Positions 8,901-14,577 of a DNA stretch of 64,000 nt are shown here, piece by piece. How positions within the stretch are numbered: the stretch's first letter is position 1; every line of letters starts with the position of its first letter. The notes under the pieces were generated by a model that searched no databases, was not told the DNA's origin, and saw nothing but the letters and a program-made list of their open reading frames with translations. The stretch is from Pseudomonas sp. 7P_10.2_Bac1 (GTDB taxonomy: Bacteria; Pseudomonadota; Gammaproteobacteria; Pseudomonadales; Pseudomonadaceae): positions 124,001-188,000 of the forward strand of contig NZ_JANLNV010000082.1 in assembly GCF_025465935.1 (NCBI RefSeq). Reading direction: 5' to 3'. A program made the position numbers and the translations under genes.

Positions 8901-9608
8901 CAGGTGTGGACGAACCTGACAGACCGAGTATGGGCACTGATTGATCAAATGCTGGCCAACACCGCGCTGCGCGAAACCCTGCTGAACAGGATCTTCCGTG
9001 AGGAGCGAAGCTGCGGGGACGGCGCCATGGTGCTTCTGGAAAACATGGAAGTCGAAGTGCTGGTGCATGAGGCACTCAACAACGCGGGTGAGGCCCGGCG
9101 CGGCACTGAACTGTTCAGCCTGGCAAAACGTTTGTTCCGTTTACGGCAAGTTGACTCGCTATCGGGCCAGGAAGTCGCCCGGCGTGTGGCCCAGGGCGGC
9201 AATCCTGATGCCTCTGAAGTGATCCTGTTTTATCGTGTCGAGCTGGCGCAGGCCCTTGATTTACCGACCCGGGCGAGGTCGATGCTGTATGCGCCGACTG
9301 CCGGAGTGACCCCGGAGCAAATCACTGCAGCGCGGGACAGCATCCTGGCGATGGATGGCAGCCCGGCGTTTATGCACGCCATCATGCAGGAAAAATTTTG
9401 GCGTGACTTTCTGCAGGCCAGCCATGCGGACCGTTTTGCAGCCATCGAGGCCGACTATCAGCAGGGCTATACAAAGCTCTCCGAAGAAACCGGTCTGTCA
9501 GATGAGGCTGAGTTGCAAAAGGGGAGTGAGCTGACGTTGGCCAGGGATCAACAGATAAACCGCTTGATTGAAGAGCTGACGCTGCAGGCCTATAACGCGC
9601 CAAATTGA
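2982..9608 (+). CDS. DUF6543 / LRR / NEL-type E3 ubiquitin ligase effector candidate
   Basis: A 2208-residue protein without signal peptide or membrane helices. The large N-terminal and central part resembles the DUF6543 (dermonecrotic-toxin-like) proteins of pseudomonads. About residues 1712-1860 carry leucine-rich repeats (LRVLDMSENRMTRIP, LEILDLSGNPLG, LRQLDLSNTGITQWP). The C-terminus matches the NEL ubiquitin-ligase fold of the IpaH/SspH effectors: the catalytic-cysteine motif is CGDG with Cys2011, followed by the helical segment ending near YQQGYTKLSEETG. Related proteins ubiquitinate host proteins after secretion; the secretion route here is unknown. I chose ATG 2982 because CGGAG at 2969-2973 is well spaced for it; ATG 2976 is too close and TTG 2952 is possible. 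The gene sits alone between an inverted repeat and a terminator, with no secretion genes nearby. Confidence 0.8.
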   Translation: MTTRFPAVRQRAPLLLSSTQWAQKEALAYVSAIYEENFASLTLDEKKRYPELHQRCQASLEHLDQEVSRIKEAFKATHLAQLKSELKTLLGVDIDPEQARIYTRYRENVEEDFIEYLARLGGDQSASQESKFSFSPSRTKRALDESRFKEHVKSVSLWEAACENFSYRTDSVLLKPFSYEQASYIDYTSELKGHPAGPFIAIVRKLDLGTQLNSALDVAVASQGSLTLRTQDAVRASVEFELLEALRDSWQTKIFKREHDKLVAMLKGDAAPHIWPVSMSTTKKSRFISRPTPTSTNSRLLFGNEDDFDYVGGGEVPIPLFIIKVESELGVFSYFPQRLGGALHWHKDVPTAFSHFRDQLKTDHGKGQLGWFLRQLALKDLGYFSKLLSKEPRPQGLTWLAGVMYDGFKGVFPEPDLDSLHLYVDVNESDSLPIVQAITQRHLDRYRSNLSQLATSKSVRDWQAFKEALSDLGNEVLGLLTTPLPGGVLGLNTIMQAAVFGSLAYSIVQGVREALKGESTTFASALADTTDLLINARLIGVAARVHRQRMHTLWNTLGQPRKITQADGTADLWRADLKAYPHLEAGALESLKPTHEGVYERDGKVYAKVQEGDQTLAMEVTFDAQARHYVLKADAAQRFTPALTYDPVHQLWRLVLDDVQALDNKQLVQRMLPGDTSNADLGRIQRMLEITGATREQLLHVWQGELIAGPLADGVRRLQADQLIDRIINELPLRGQMPENADSAVFALLTQLPDWPADTVLDVFNQRGELVESYGKGTYAAPFERHVELKRLDHGAYVARHDASQGSAQVEQMFTLILDQLPAASTLGRDGNPDLSKTGRIASVREQIANWARDDKTLLFRALTGLEGHKRGDVIASSDPANKYLPLLCPPLTESTTALLAKLHELNPALSVESLEALLVAHPFSAHAVTRALEHNAQPLVFDYAAQRLKTRLRADLALDTLYHRRAFNPDGDLWAREFARGVLHDKLNRRLVIEEASSASQLPAYRPSGPDDSTVVLTHHGQGTYQVNDLKGGGAVTFSRTPDSFFLALSHFLSHQERQTVGAEAGASIEGLRQALGDAMRANRQANGEVNLWDTTTAQYERDVPLAGHHPGGELGLYEIQGKPYVALYGKTYQVEYDHLAHQWRMVHPNKPGVNTPLLAHNYKGAWRLQKEKPQQWDGPRLLRRLRAEPTGFSDEVGRQILTVSHTDEGVLRQVHINNLAPPPLLMDTWKRFKIEQDINDFVRQMQAHHTLPDANSDFQLLLIQSLPGWLHNKVLQITDAQGALLKEYGADLDSALPRLRLTVDESRKGSFLRVLLMNLNEAETRALLGEYNPIIEHRMLALARKIAAHALKREANLFSSIYESLEYSADPYVKLVQKNHPQLPKSVIESLVLHTSRKERINYLDKGLVPPRVTEQAQWTAKDVRLARAYEGLYLNATSTPDSEKLTLHLLQSLPGWPGEVRIEVRDRQVTGKVLDSIGAADAPAPRVLVLQDGRYRAWSREGQPINPESVNGNNLLSSILHALEPAERAAIKVKDASDTQTLSQKIQSLAIAHRANLKTLLGLEPPAPPRKPPMNIDSEFTVYPLTVTLDNATHPLSLIREARDLYPSMDYEDTITFLNELGATQAEREAVLVQRRTQYQMLQGELRVWEQIQLYRYGTSHVGIVTPGHRVQARRRIESAWRRETELAVMEDSGDIVGFELDLSGLNVGDLPAISGDFSHVGALRMDDMNLRSGSNEFLASFSQLRVLDMSENRMTRIPPAIAQMSQLLSLELTSNRISLTPESAQQLANHSSLEILDLSGNPLGMSPDVSQLVNLRQLDLSNTGITQWPNGLWALTHIEWANLRNNMIASIPPAVFEPQWTLGANRSTTISGNPIDASSRNRIVEYWTQGHSDFGYGPAISHGFNQLAHNAQLQAAVSDISPWLPLNFSEAQIAARTQQWQLLQGAGGSVKDFFETLVLFATDRRKMSEQVWTNLTDRVWALIDQMLANTALRETLLNRIFREERSCGDGAMVLLENMEVEVLVHEALNNAGEARRGTELFSLAKRLFRLRQVDSLSGQEVARRVAQGGNPDASEVILFYRVELAQALDLPTRARSMLYAPTAGVTPEQITAARDSILAMDGSPAFMHAIMQEKFWRDFLQASHADRFAAIEADYQQGYTKLSEETGLSDEAELQKGSELTLARDQQINRLIEELTLQAYNAPN

Positions 9609-9616
9609 TCGGAAAG

Positions 9617-9636
9617 CAGGGGGAGTGATCCCCCTG
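9617..9636. terminator. Bidirectional hairpin between convergent genes
   Basis: CAGGGGGA-GTGA-TCCCCCTG is a perfect 8-bp stem directly after the effector stop codon and next to the stop of the convergent phosphopantetheinyl transferase gene. Confidence 0.6.
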
Positions 9637-9637
9637 T

Positions 9638-10375
9638 TCATCGGGCAGTGGGCGCCTTGATAGCAATCGCGCTCAATAGCTGCTCATCCAACAAGGCGAA
9701 TTGCCCTTCTATTTCTTTTGCCGGGTGCCACTCATCAGACAGCTCCGTGAGCAGACGTACGCGCACTTGGCCGTCTTTTGACCAACTCAGCACTTCGGCG
9801 TGTTCAAAGTAAAAGCGCTGTTGCACCAGCGGGAACAGCGCTTTGAACAGGCTTTCCTTGATCGAAAAGGTCAGCGTGACCACCAGCGCAAGGTCGGCGG
9901 CGGGGCCGGCGGCCAGGCGTTGCAGTTCATCCGGGGTGAGGATTTCCTTGGCCAGCCGTTGCGCCCGCTCGTGGCTCAGGAGATTTTCCAGGTCAATGCC
10001 CAGCCCTTGCCATTCACTCTTGAGGGCCACCAGTGCAGCTGCACGGCCTTTGCTGTGCGTGATGGCACCGGTGATATGGCGTGGCCACACGGGCGCACGG
10101 TCATCTCCAATCGCCGGTATGGCTTGTGTCCCGTCCAAGTGCTGCAAGGCTTCGCGGGCGCACAGGCGGCCGGCCAGAAATTCGGCTTGGCGTTTTGCCA
10201 CTGATCGTTGAATACTCGCAGGCGCGGGTATTGCGCTGCGGGCAAAATCTTGCGTGCTAAAGAGCGCCGGGTTGAACGCGGTGCTACGCCATACGCTACC
10301 GGGCAGCGCGATAGGCAAGGGCCAGTCGCACCCAAGCGGCGTGCAACAGGCTGGCAAGTCGGGGAGTCTATTCAT
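9638..10375 (-). CDS. 4'-phosphopantetheinyl transferase (EntD/PcpS type)
   Basis: A 245-residue enzyme expected to move the 4'-phosphopantetheine arm of CoA onto carrier proteins of fatty acid, siderophore or polyketide synthesis. The family motifs are intact: GIDLENL (Mg-binding aspartate and glutamate) and FSIKESLFKAL (catalytic Glu/Lys), plus the upstream THSKGRAAA segment. The length fits the single PcpS-type enzyme of pseudomonads (about 240 residues). The start is set at ATG 10375 (MNRLPDLPACC), where the family usually begins; upstream in-frame ATGs would add a basic extension. It is divergent from phoP with only about 145 bp between them. Confidence 0.88.
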   Translation of the reverse strand: MNRLPDLPACCTPLGCDWPLPIALPGSVWRSTAFNPALFSTQDFARSAIPAPASIQRSVAKRQAEFLAGRLCAREALQHLDGTQAIPAIGDDRAPVWPRHITGAITHSKGRAAALVALKSEWQGLGIDLENLLSHERAQRLAKEILTPDELQRLAAGPAADLALVVTLTFSIKESLFKALFPLVQQRFYFEHAEVLSWSKDGQVRVRLLTELSDEWHPAKEIEGQFALLDEQLLSAIAIKAPTAR

Positions 10376-10412
10376 GGCGTGCATTCTGCTGGCCTTCACC
10401 AGGCGGTGCAAT

Positions 10413-10447
10413 TGTTCAGAGTGTGTTCAGGGCCTACGCCTTATTCT
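10413..10447 (+). promoter_or_regulatory. Putative PhoP box and -10 element of phoPQ
   Basis: TGTTCA-GAGTG-TGTTCA (10413-10429) is a direct hexamer repeat with an 11-bp period, as in the PhoP-box consensus (T)GTTTA-N5-(T)GTTTA. A TATTCT -10-like hexamer begins 12 bp further (10442-10447), the usual spacing when PhoP replaces the -35 contact. It suggests autoregulation of phoPQ. Confidence 0.5.
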
Positions 10448-10521
10448 GTGAGGGCTAGGCTGATAAATGTATAGGTGGTGGACTCATGTCATGAGTGGCA
10501 TGACAGGCTTGGGAGAGCGCG

Positions 10522-11199
10522 ATGAAATTGCTGGTGGTTGAAGATGAGGCGCTGTTGCGCCATCACTTGCAAACCCGTCTGACTGAAAGCGGCCATGTGG
10601 TCGAGGCGGTGGCCAATGCCGATGAGGCGTTGTACCAGACCGAGCAGTTCAATCACGATTTGGCGATGATTGATTTGGGCTTGCCGGGCATGGGCGGCCT
10701 GGAGTTGATCCGCCAGTTGCGGGCGCGGGGCAAGACATTCCCGATCCTGATCCTCACCGCACGGGGCAACTGGCAAGACAAAGTCGAAGGGCTGGCTGCC
10801 GGCGCCGACGATTACGTGGTCAAGCCGTTTCAGTTCGAAGAGCTTGAGGCCCGTCTCAATGCGCTGTTGCGTCGCTCCAGTGGTTTCACCCAGTCGACCA
10901 TCGTCGCGGGTGGGCTGGTGCTGGACATCAACCGCAAACAAGCGGTGCTGGACGAGAAGCCGCTGCCACTGACTGCCTACGAATACCGAATTTTGGAATA
11001 CCTGATGCGCCATCATCAGCAAGTGGTGGCCAAGGACCGACTGATGGAACAGCTGTACCCGGATGACGAGGAGCGTGATCCGAATGTGATCGAGGTGCTG
11101 GTCGGGCGCCTGCGTCGCAAGCTTGAGGGGGCAAATGGCTTTAAGCCAATCGATACGGTACGCGGCCTGGGGTACCTGTTTACTGAGCGCTGTCGTTGA
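10522..11199 (+). CDS. phoP: PhoP, response regulator for low Mg2+ and cationic peptides
   Basis: A 225-residue OmpR-family regulator. The receiver domain has the acidic pocket (VVEDEA) with phospho-acceptor Asp51 in MIDLGLPGM and the KPF motif. The C-terminal winged helix ends in VLVGRLRRKLEG and the loop DTVRGLGYLF. I recognise the sequence as the close orthologue of P. aeruginosa PhoP, including the stretch TARGNWQDKVEGLAAGADDY. The phoQ start overlaps its last codons. In P. aeruginosa the operon begins with oprH; here there is no outer-membrane gene in front, and the upstream gene is a divergent phosphopantetheinyl transferase. Confidence 0.95.
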   Translation: MKLLVVEDEALLRHHLQTRLTESGHVVEAVANADEALYQTEQFNHDLAMIDLGLPGMGGLELIRQLRARGKTFPILILTARGNWQDKVEGLAAGADDYVVKPFQFEELEARLNALLRRSSGFTQSTIVAGGLVLDINRKQAVLDEKPLPLTAYEYRILEYLMRHHQQVVAKDRLMEQLYPDDEERDPNVIEVLVGRLRRKLEGANGFKPIDTVRGLGYLFTERCR

Positions 11200-12542
11200 T
11201 TCGTTCGCTTCGCGTTCGTTTGATGCTGGCGGCCACTTTGTTGGCCGTCCTGTTTATGCTCGCGCTGCTGCCGGCCATGCAAGGCGCATTTAGCCTGGCT
11301 CTCAAAGATGCCATTGAGCAGCGCCTGGCCTCGGATGTCACGACGCTGATTTCAGCGGCCAAGGTTGAAAAAAACCACCTCAAAATGCCGACCTTGTTGC
11401 CGGATGAGGAACTCAACCTGCCGGACAGCCGCTTGCTGGGCTACATCTATGACCGCGAAGGCCGTCTGGTCTGGCGCTCGCGGGCCACGCAAGAAGAGAG
11501 CATCAACTACACGCCACGTTACGACGGGCGCGGTAATGAGTTTGCAAGCATTCGAGAAGCCAGCGGCGAAGAGTTTTTTGTCTACGACGTTGAAGTGAAG
11601 TCGTTGGGTGGCAGAAGCGCCGCGTTCAGCTTTGTGGCGTTGCAGCCCATGCGCGAATACAACCTGACACTCGCCGGATTGCGCGAAAACCTCTACCTGG
11701 GGTTTGGTGCGGCCTTGTTTGTTTTGCTGGCGTTGCTGTGGATTGGTCTGACGTGGGGGTTACAGGCATTGCGACGCTTAAGTCAGGAACTGGATGAAAT
11801 CGAAACCGGCGAGCGAGAGAGCCTGAGCGAGCAGCACCCTCGGGAGCTGTTGCGTTTGACCGGCTCGCTGAACCGTTTGCTGCAAAGCGAACGTGAGCAG
11901 CGGGCGCGCTACCGCGATTCTCTGGATGACCTGGCACACAGCTTGAAAACGCCGCTGGCGGTGTTGCAGGGTGTGAGTGAAAGCATGGCGCAACGCCCCA
12001 CTGAGCGTGAGCAGGCCAAAGTGCTGCAAACCCAGATTGAGCGCATGAACCAGCAAATCAGCTACCAGTTGCAGCGAGCCAGCCTGCGCAAAAGCGGCCT
12101 GGTGCGCCATCAGGTTGAACTGTTGCCGGTGGTTGAGAGCCTGTGCAATACGCTGGACAAGGTTTATCACGACAAGCAGGTCAAGGTCAGTTACGACATT
12201 GCGCCGCTCAGCCATGTGCCGATTGAGCAGAATGCGTTGCTGGAGTTGCTGGGTAACCTGCTGGAAAACGCCTACCGCCTGTGCCTGCGCCAAGTGCGTA
12301 TCAGCCTGCACCGCAATGCGCTGGGCATAGAAGTCTGTGTCGAGGATGACGGGCCTGGCGTGCCGCCGGATCAGCGGGCGCGCATTCTGCAACGTGGTGA
12401 GCGGCTGGACCGCCAGCACCCGGGGCAGGGCATTGGTTTGGCCGTGGTCAAGGACATCATCGAGAGCTACGACGCCCAATTGACCCTCGAAGATTCTCCA
12501 CTGGGCGGGGCTGCGTTTCGGATTCACTTCTCGACGGTCTAG
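11196..12542 (+). CDS. phoQ: PhoQ, Mg2+-responsive sensor kinase
   Basis: A 448-residue membrane kinase beginning with MIRSLRVRLML. The start codon is TTG, overlapping the TGA of phoP by 3 bases, so translation is coupled. It has two membrane helices (about residues 8-28 and 165-190), an acidic periplasmic sensor domain with the conserved SINYTPRYDGRGNEF segment, a HAMP-like linker rich in Glu, the HisKA motif DDLAHSLKTPLAVLQG and ATP-binding boxes (NLLENAYRL, EDDGPGVP, GQGIGLAV). It would phosphorylate PhoP when divalent cations are scarce. Confidence 0.94.
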   Translation: MIRSLRVRLMLAATLLAVLFMLALLPAMQGAFSLALKDAIEQRLASDVTTLISAAKVEKNHLKMPTLLPDEELNLPDSRLLGYIYDREGRLVWRSRATQEESINYTPRYDGRGNEFASIREASGEEFFVYDVEVKSLGGRSAAFSFVALQPMREYNLTLAGLRENLYLGFGAALFVLLALLWIGLTWGLQALRRLSQELDEIETGERESLSEQHPRELLRLTGSLNRLLQSEREQRARYRDSLDDLAHSLKTPLAVLQGVSESMAQRPTEREQAKVLQTQIERMNQQISYQLQRASLRKSGLVRHQVELLPVVESLCNTLDKVYHDKQVKVSYDIAPLSHVPIEQNALLELLGNLLENAYRLCLRQVRISLHRNALGIEVCVEDDGPGVPPDQRARILQRGERLDRQHPGQGIGLAVVKDIIESYDAQLTLEDSPLGGAAFRIHFSTV

Positions 12543-12580
12543 CGCCCATGCTCTTGCGATCTTTTGATCTTGATCTAAGA

Positions 12581-12617
12581 GCCCCCTCACCCTAGCCCTC
12601 TCCCGAAGGAGAGGGAA
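12581..12617. repeat. Palindromic repeat unit (CCCTCTCC-GAAG-GGAGAGGG type)
   Basis: A GC-rich unit starting GCCCCCTCACCCTAGCCC and ending in the hairpin CTCTCCCGAAGGAGAG. The same unit occurs twice, in opposite orientations, at 46173-46319. It is a dispersed intergenic repeat and may also end the phoPQ transcript. Confidence 0.65.
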
Positions 12618-12664
12618 CCGATTGGGGGATGCTGAAAATACCCGCTGCCCTGTTTGTCTCTATG

Positions 12665-12754
12665 GGCGGGTATCCGCCATATCCCCTGCCGAAAACCCGC
12701 CAAAGGGCGGAAATCCGCCAAATATTGTCCTACAGGATTTGGCGGATATTTCCT
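12665..12754 (+). promoter_or_regulatory. Three upstream activator sites for the dctA promoter
   Basis: Two perfect palindromes, GGCGG-GTAT-CCGCC (12665-12678) and GGCGG-AAAT-CCGCC (12706-12719), are followed by a degenerate third, GGCGG-ATAT-TTCCT (12741-12754). Centres are about 41 and 35 bp apart and lie about 130 to 55 bp upstream of the sigma-54 element. They are the obvious candidates for DctD binding. Confidence 0.6.
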
Positions 12755-12798
12755 ACGCGATTAGATAAAACGGGCTTTTGCACTCGTTTCGTGCAAAG

Positions 12799-12813
12799 TG
12801 GCCCGTGCCTTGC
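12799..12813 (+). promoter_or_regulatory. Sigma-54 (-24/-12) promoter of dctA
   Basis: TGGCCCGTGCCTTGC has the invariant GG and GC dinucleotides separated by exactly ten bases and matches the consensus TGGCAC-N5-TTGC at all but one position. Transcription should begin near 12825, giving a leader of about 120 bases before dctA. Confidence 0.8.
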
Positions 12814-12850
12814 AAAGAGTGGTGCGAGAGTTGCCGATAGAGCAGCTCGA

Positions 12851-12879
12851 AACAACAAATCCCTCCAAGTACAGGAGGG
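12851..12879 (+). promoter_or_regulatory. dctA mRNA leader: Hfq/Crc CA-motif and hairpin
   Basis: AACAACAA at 12851-12858 fits the AANAANAA motif bound by Hfq with Crc in pseudomonad catabolite repression. It is followed by CCCTCC-aagtaca-GGAGGG (12861-12879), a short hairpin whose 3' side (GTACAGGAGG) also resembles an RsmA/CsrA target. The motif is about 90 bases before the start codon, so a direct block of ribosome access is uncertain. Confidence 0.4.
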
Positions 12880-12947
12880 TTCGCGCTTTAGGTATCAGCC
12901 GTCCCGGATGGAATGACGACGGTGTGATGCACTTGAGGAACTTTGCA

Positions 12948-14285
12948 ATGACGACTCGTCAGCCACTGTACAAATCTCTGTATGTGCAAGTAATCGTAGC
13001 GATTGCTATCGGTATCTTGCTGGGCCATTACTACCCTGAAACCGGTGTTGCACTCAAACCGCTGGGTGATGGCTTCATCAAACTGATCAAAATGGTTATC
13101 GCACCCATTATTTTCTGTACGGTGGTGAGCGGTATCGCCGGCATGCAGAGCATGAAGTCGGTCGGTAAGACCGGTGGTTATGCGTTGCTGTACTTTGAAA
13201 TCGTATCGACCATCGCCCTGATCATTGGTCTGGTCGTGGTCAACGTGGTGCAGCCGGGTGCCGGCATGCACATCGACGTGTCCACACTGGATGCCTCTAA
13301 AGTCGCTGCCTATGTGACTGCAGGCGCAGATCAGAGCATCGTTGGCTTTATCCTTAACGTCATCCCGTCGACCATCGTCGGTGCCTTCGCCAACGGTGAC
13401 ATCCTGCAAGTGCTGATGTTCTCGGTACTGTTCGGTTTTGCCCTGCATCGCCTGGGTGCCTACGGCAAGCCGGTGCTGGACTTCATCGATCGTTTTGCCC
13501 ACGTGATGTTCAACATCATCAACATGATCATGAAGCTGGCGCCGATCGGTGCACTGGGCGCCATGGCGTTCACCATCGGTGCTTACGGTGTAGGCTCGCT
13601 GGTGCAGTTGGGTCAACTGATGATCTGCTTCTACGTCACCTGCGTACTGTTCATCCTGATCGTGCTGGGCGGCATTGCTCGCGCTCACGGCTTCAGCGTG
13701 GTCAAGCTGATTCGCTACATCCGTGAAGAACTGTTGATCGTGCTGGGTACCTCGTCGTCGGAATCGGCCTTGCCACGCATGCTGGTGAAGATGGAACGCC
13801 TGGGCGCGAAGAAGTCGGTAGTGGGTCTGGTGATTCCTACCGGTTACTCGTTCAACCTGGACGGTACGTCGATCTACCTGACCATGGCGGCTGTGTTCAT
13901 TGCTCAGGCCACCGACACCCACATGGACATCACGCACCAGATCACCTTGCTGCTGGTCTTGCTGCTGTCGTCCAAGGGCGCTGCTGGCGTCACCGGTAGC
14001 GGCTTTATCGTACTGGCGGCGACCCTGTCGGCTGTTGGTCACTTGCCAGTGGCTGGCCTGGCGCTGATTCTGGGTATCGACCGCTTCATGTCCGAAGCCC
14101 GCGCCCTGACCAACTTGATTGGTAACGCCGTGGCCACCCTGGTGGTTGCCAAGTGGGTCAAAGAGCTGGACGTCGACGTGATGGACCGTGAGTTGGCGTC
14201 GGGCGGTAGCCCGCTGGACAACACCCTGCCAGAAGACGACCAACTGGTTGCTGAAGGCCAGATGCCGTCGCAAGTGATGAAGTAA
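12948..14285 (+). CDS. dctA: DctA, C4-dicarboxylate/proton (sodium) symporter
   Basis: A 445-residue glutamate-transporter-fold (DAACS) membrane protein that imports succinate, fumarate and malate. Characteristic segments are GDGFIKLIKMVIAPIIFCTV near residue 45, the serine-rich loop LGTSSSESALPRML, the motif GYSFNLDGTSIYLTMA and SKGAAGVTGSGF. The ATG at 12948 is preceded by GAGGAA at 12935-12940. An upstream in-frame start is unlikely because it would overlap the sigma-54 promoter. The gene stands alone between its own promoter and a strong terminator, and its regulators DctB/DctD are encoded at the left end of the window. Confidence 0.95.
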   Translation: MTTRQPLYKSLYVQVIVAIAIGILLGHYYPETGVALKPLGDGFIKLIKMVIAPIIFCTVVSGIAGMQSMKSVGKTGGYALLYFEIVSTIALIIGLVVVNVVQPGAGMHIDVSTLDASKVAAYVTAGADQSIVGFILNVIPSTIVGAFANGDILQVLMFSVLFGFALHRLGAYGKPVLDFIDRFAHVMFNIINMIMKLAPIGALGAMAFTIGAYGVGSLVQLGQLMICFYVTCVLFILIVLGGIARAHGFSVVKLIRYIREELLIVLGTSSSESALPRMLVKMERLGAKKSVVGLVIPTGYSFNLDGTSIYLTMAAVFIAQATDTHMDITHQITLLLVLLLSSKGAAGVTGSGFIVLAATLSAVGHLPVAGLALILGIDRFMSEARALTNLIGNAVATLVVAKWVKELDVDVMDRELASGGSPLDNTLPEDDQLVAEGQMPSQVMK

Positions 14286-14342
14286 CGCTAAGCACCTAAA
14301 AAGCCCATCTTCGGATGGGTTAATGAGAGGGTCAACCTCCCC

Positions 14343-14384
14343 ACACCCTGCGAGAGCTGCGCTTTCGCAGGGTGTTTTATTTTT
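14343..14384 (+). terminator. Rho-independent terminator of dctA
   Basis: ACACCCTGCGA and TCGCAGGGTGT form an 11-bp stem followed by TTTATTTTT. A smaller hairpin, CCCATC-TTCG-GATGGG (14304-14319), precedes it. Confidence 0.85.
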
Positions 14385-14510
14385 GCAGGCCATCACCATG
14401 AGCGAGTCAGCGCTGGTGCATGACCGCTCCAAGACGGTCAATCAGATACACGGTTTTTCTTGCTGGCGTTCCTATTGGCGTAGAACTGCTCGCCGCACAT
14501 TTCAAGATAG

Positions 14511-14548
14511 CCACAGATCCTCATCTACTCAAAGGTGGGGATCTGTGG
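14511..14548. repeat. Perfect 10-bp inverted repeat
   Basis: CCACAGATCC and GGATCTGTGG are separated by 18 bases, just beyond the 3' end of the PI-PLC/VMO-I/FN3 gene. It could slow transcription reading leftward from that gene, but no T-run follows in either direction. Confidence 0.45.
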
Positions 14549-14577
14549 CGCGCTTGCTGATAACAGGGTGTTTGCCC

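Noticed and set aside
12888..14441. 517-residue ORF antisense to dctA
   Set aside because: It mirrors the dctA codons in the opposite strand, has a His/Gln-rich composition typical of shadow frames in GC-rich DNA, and no ribosome site.
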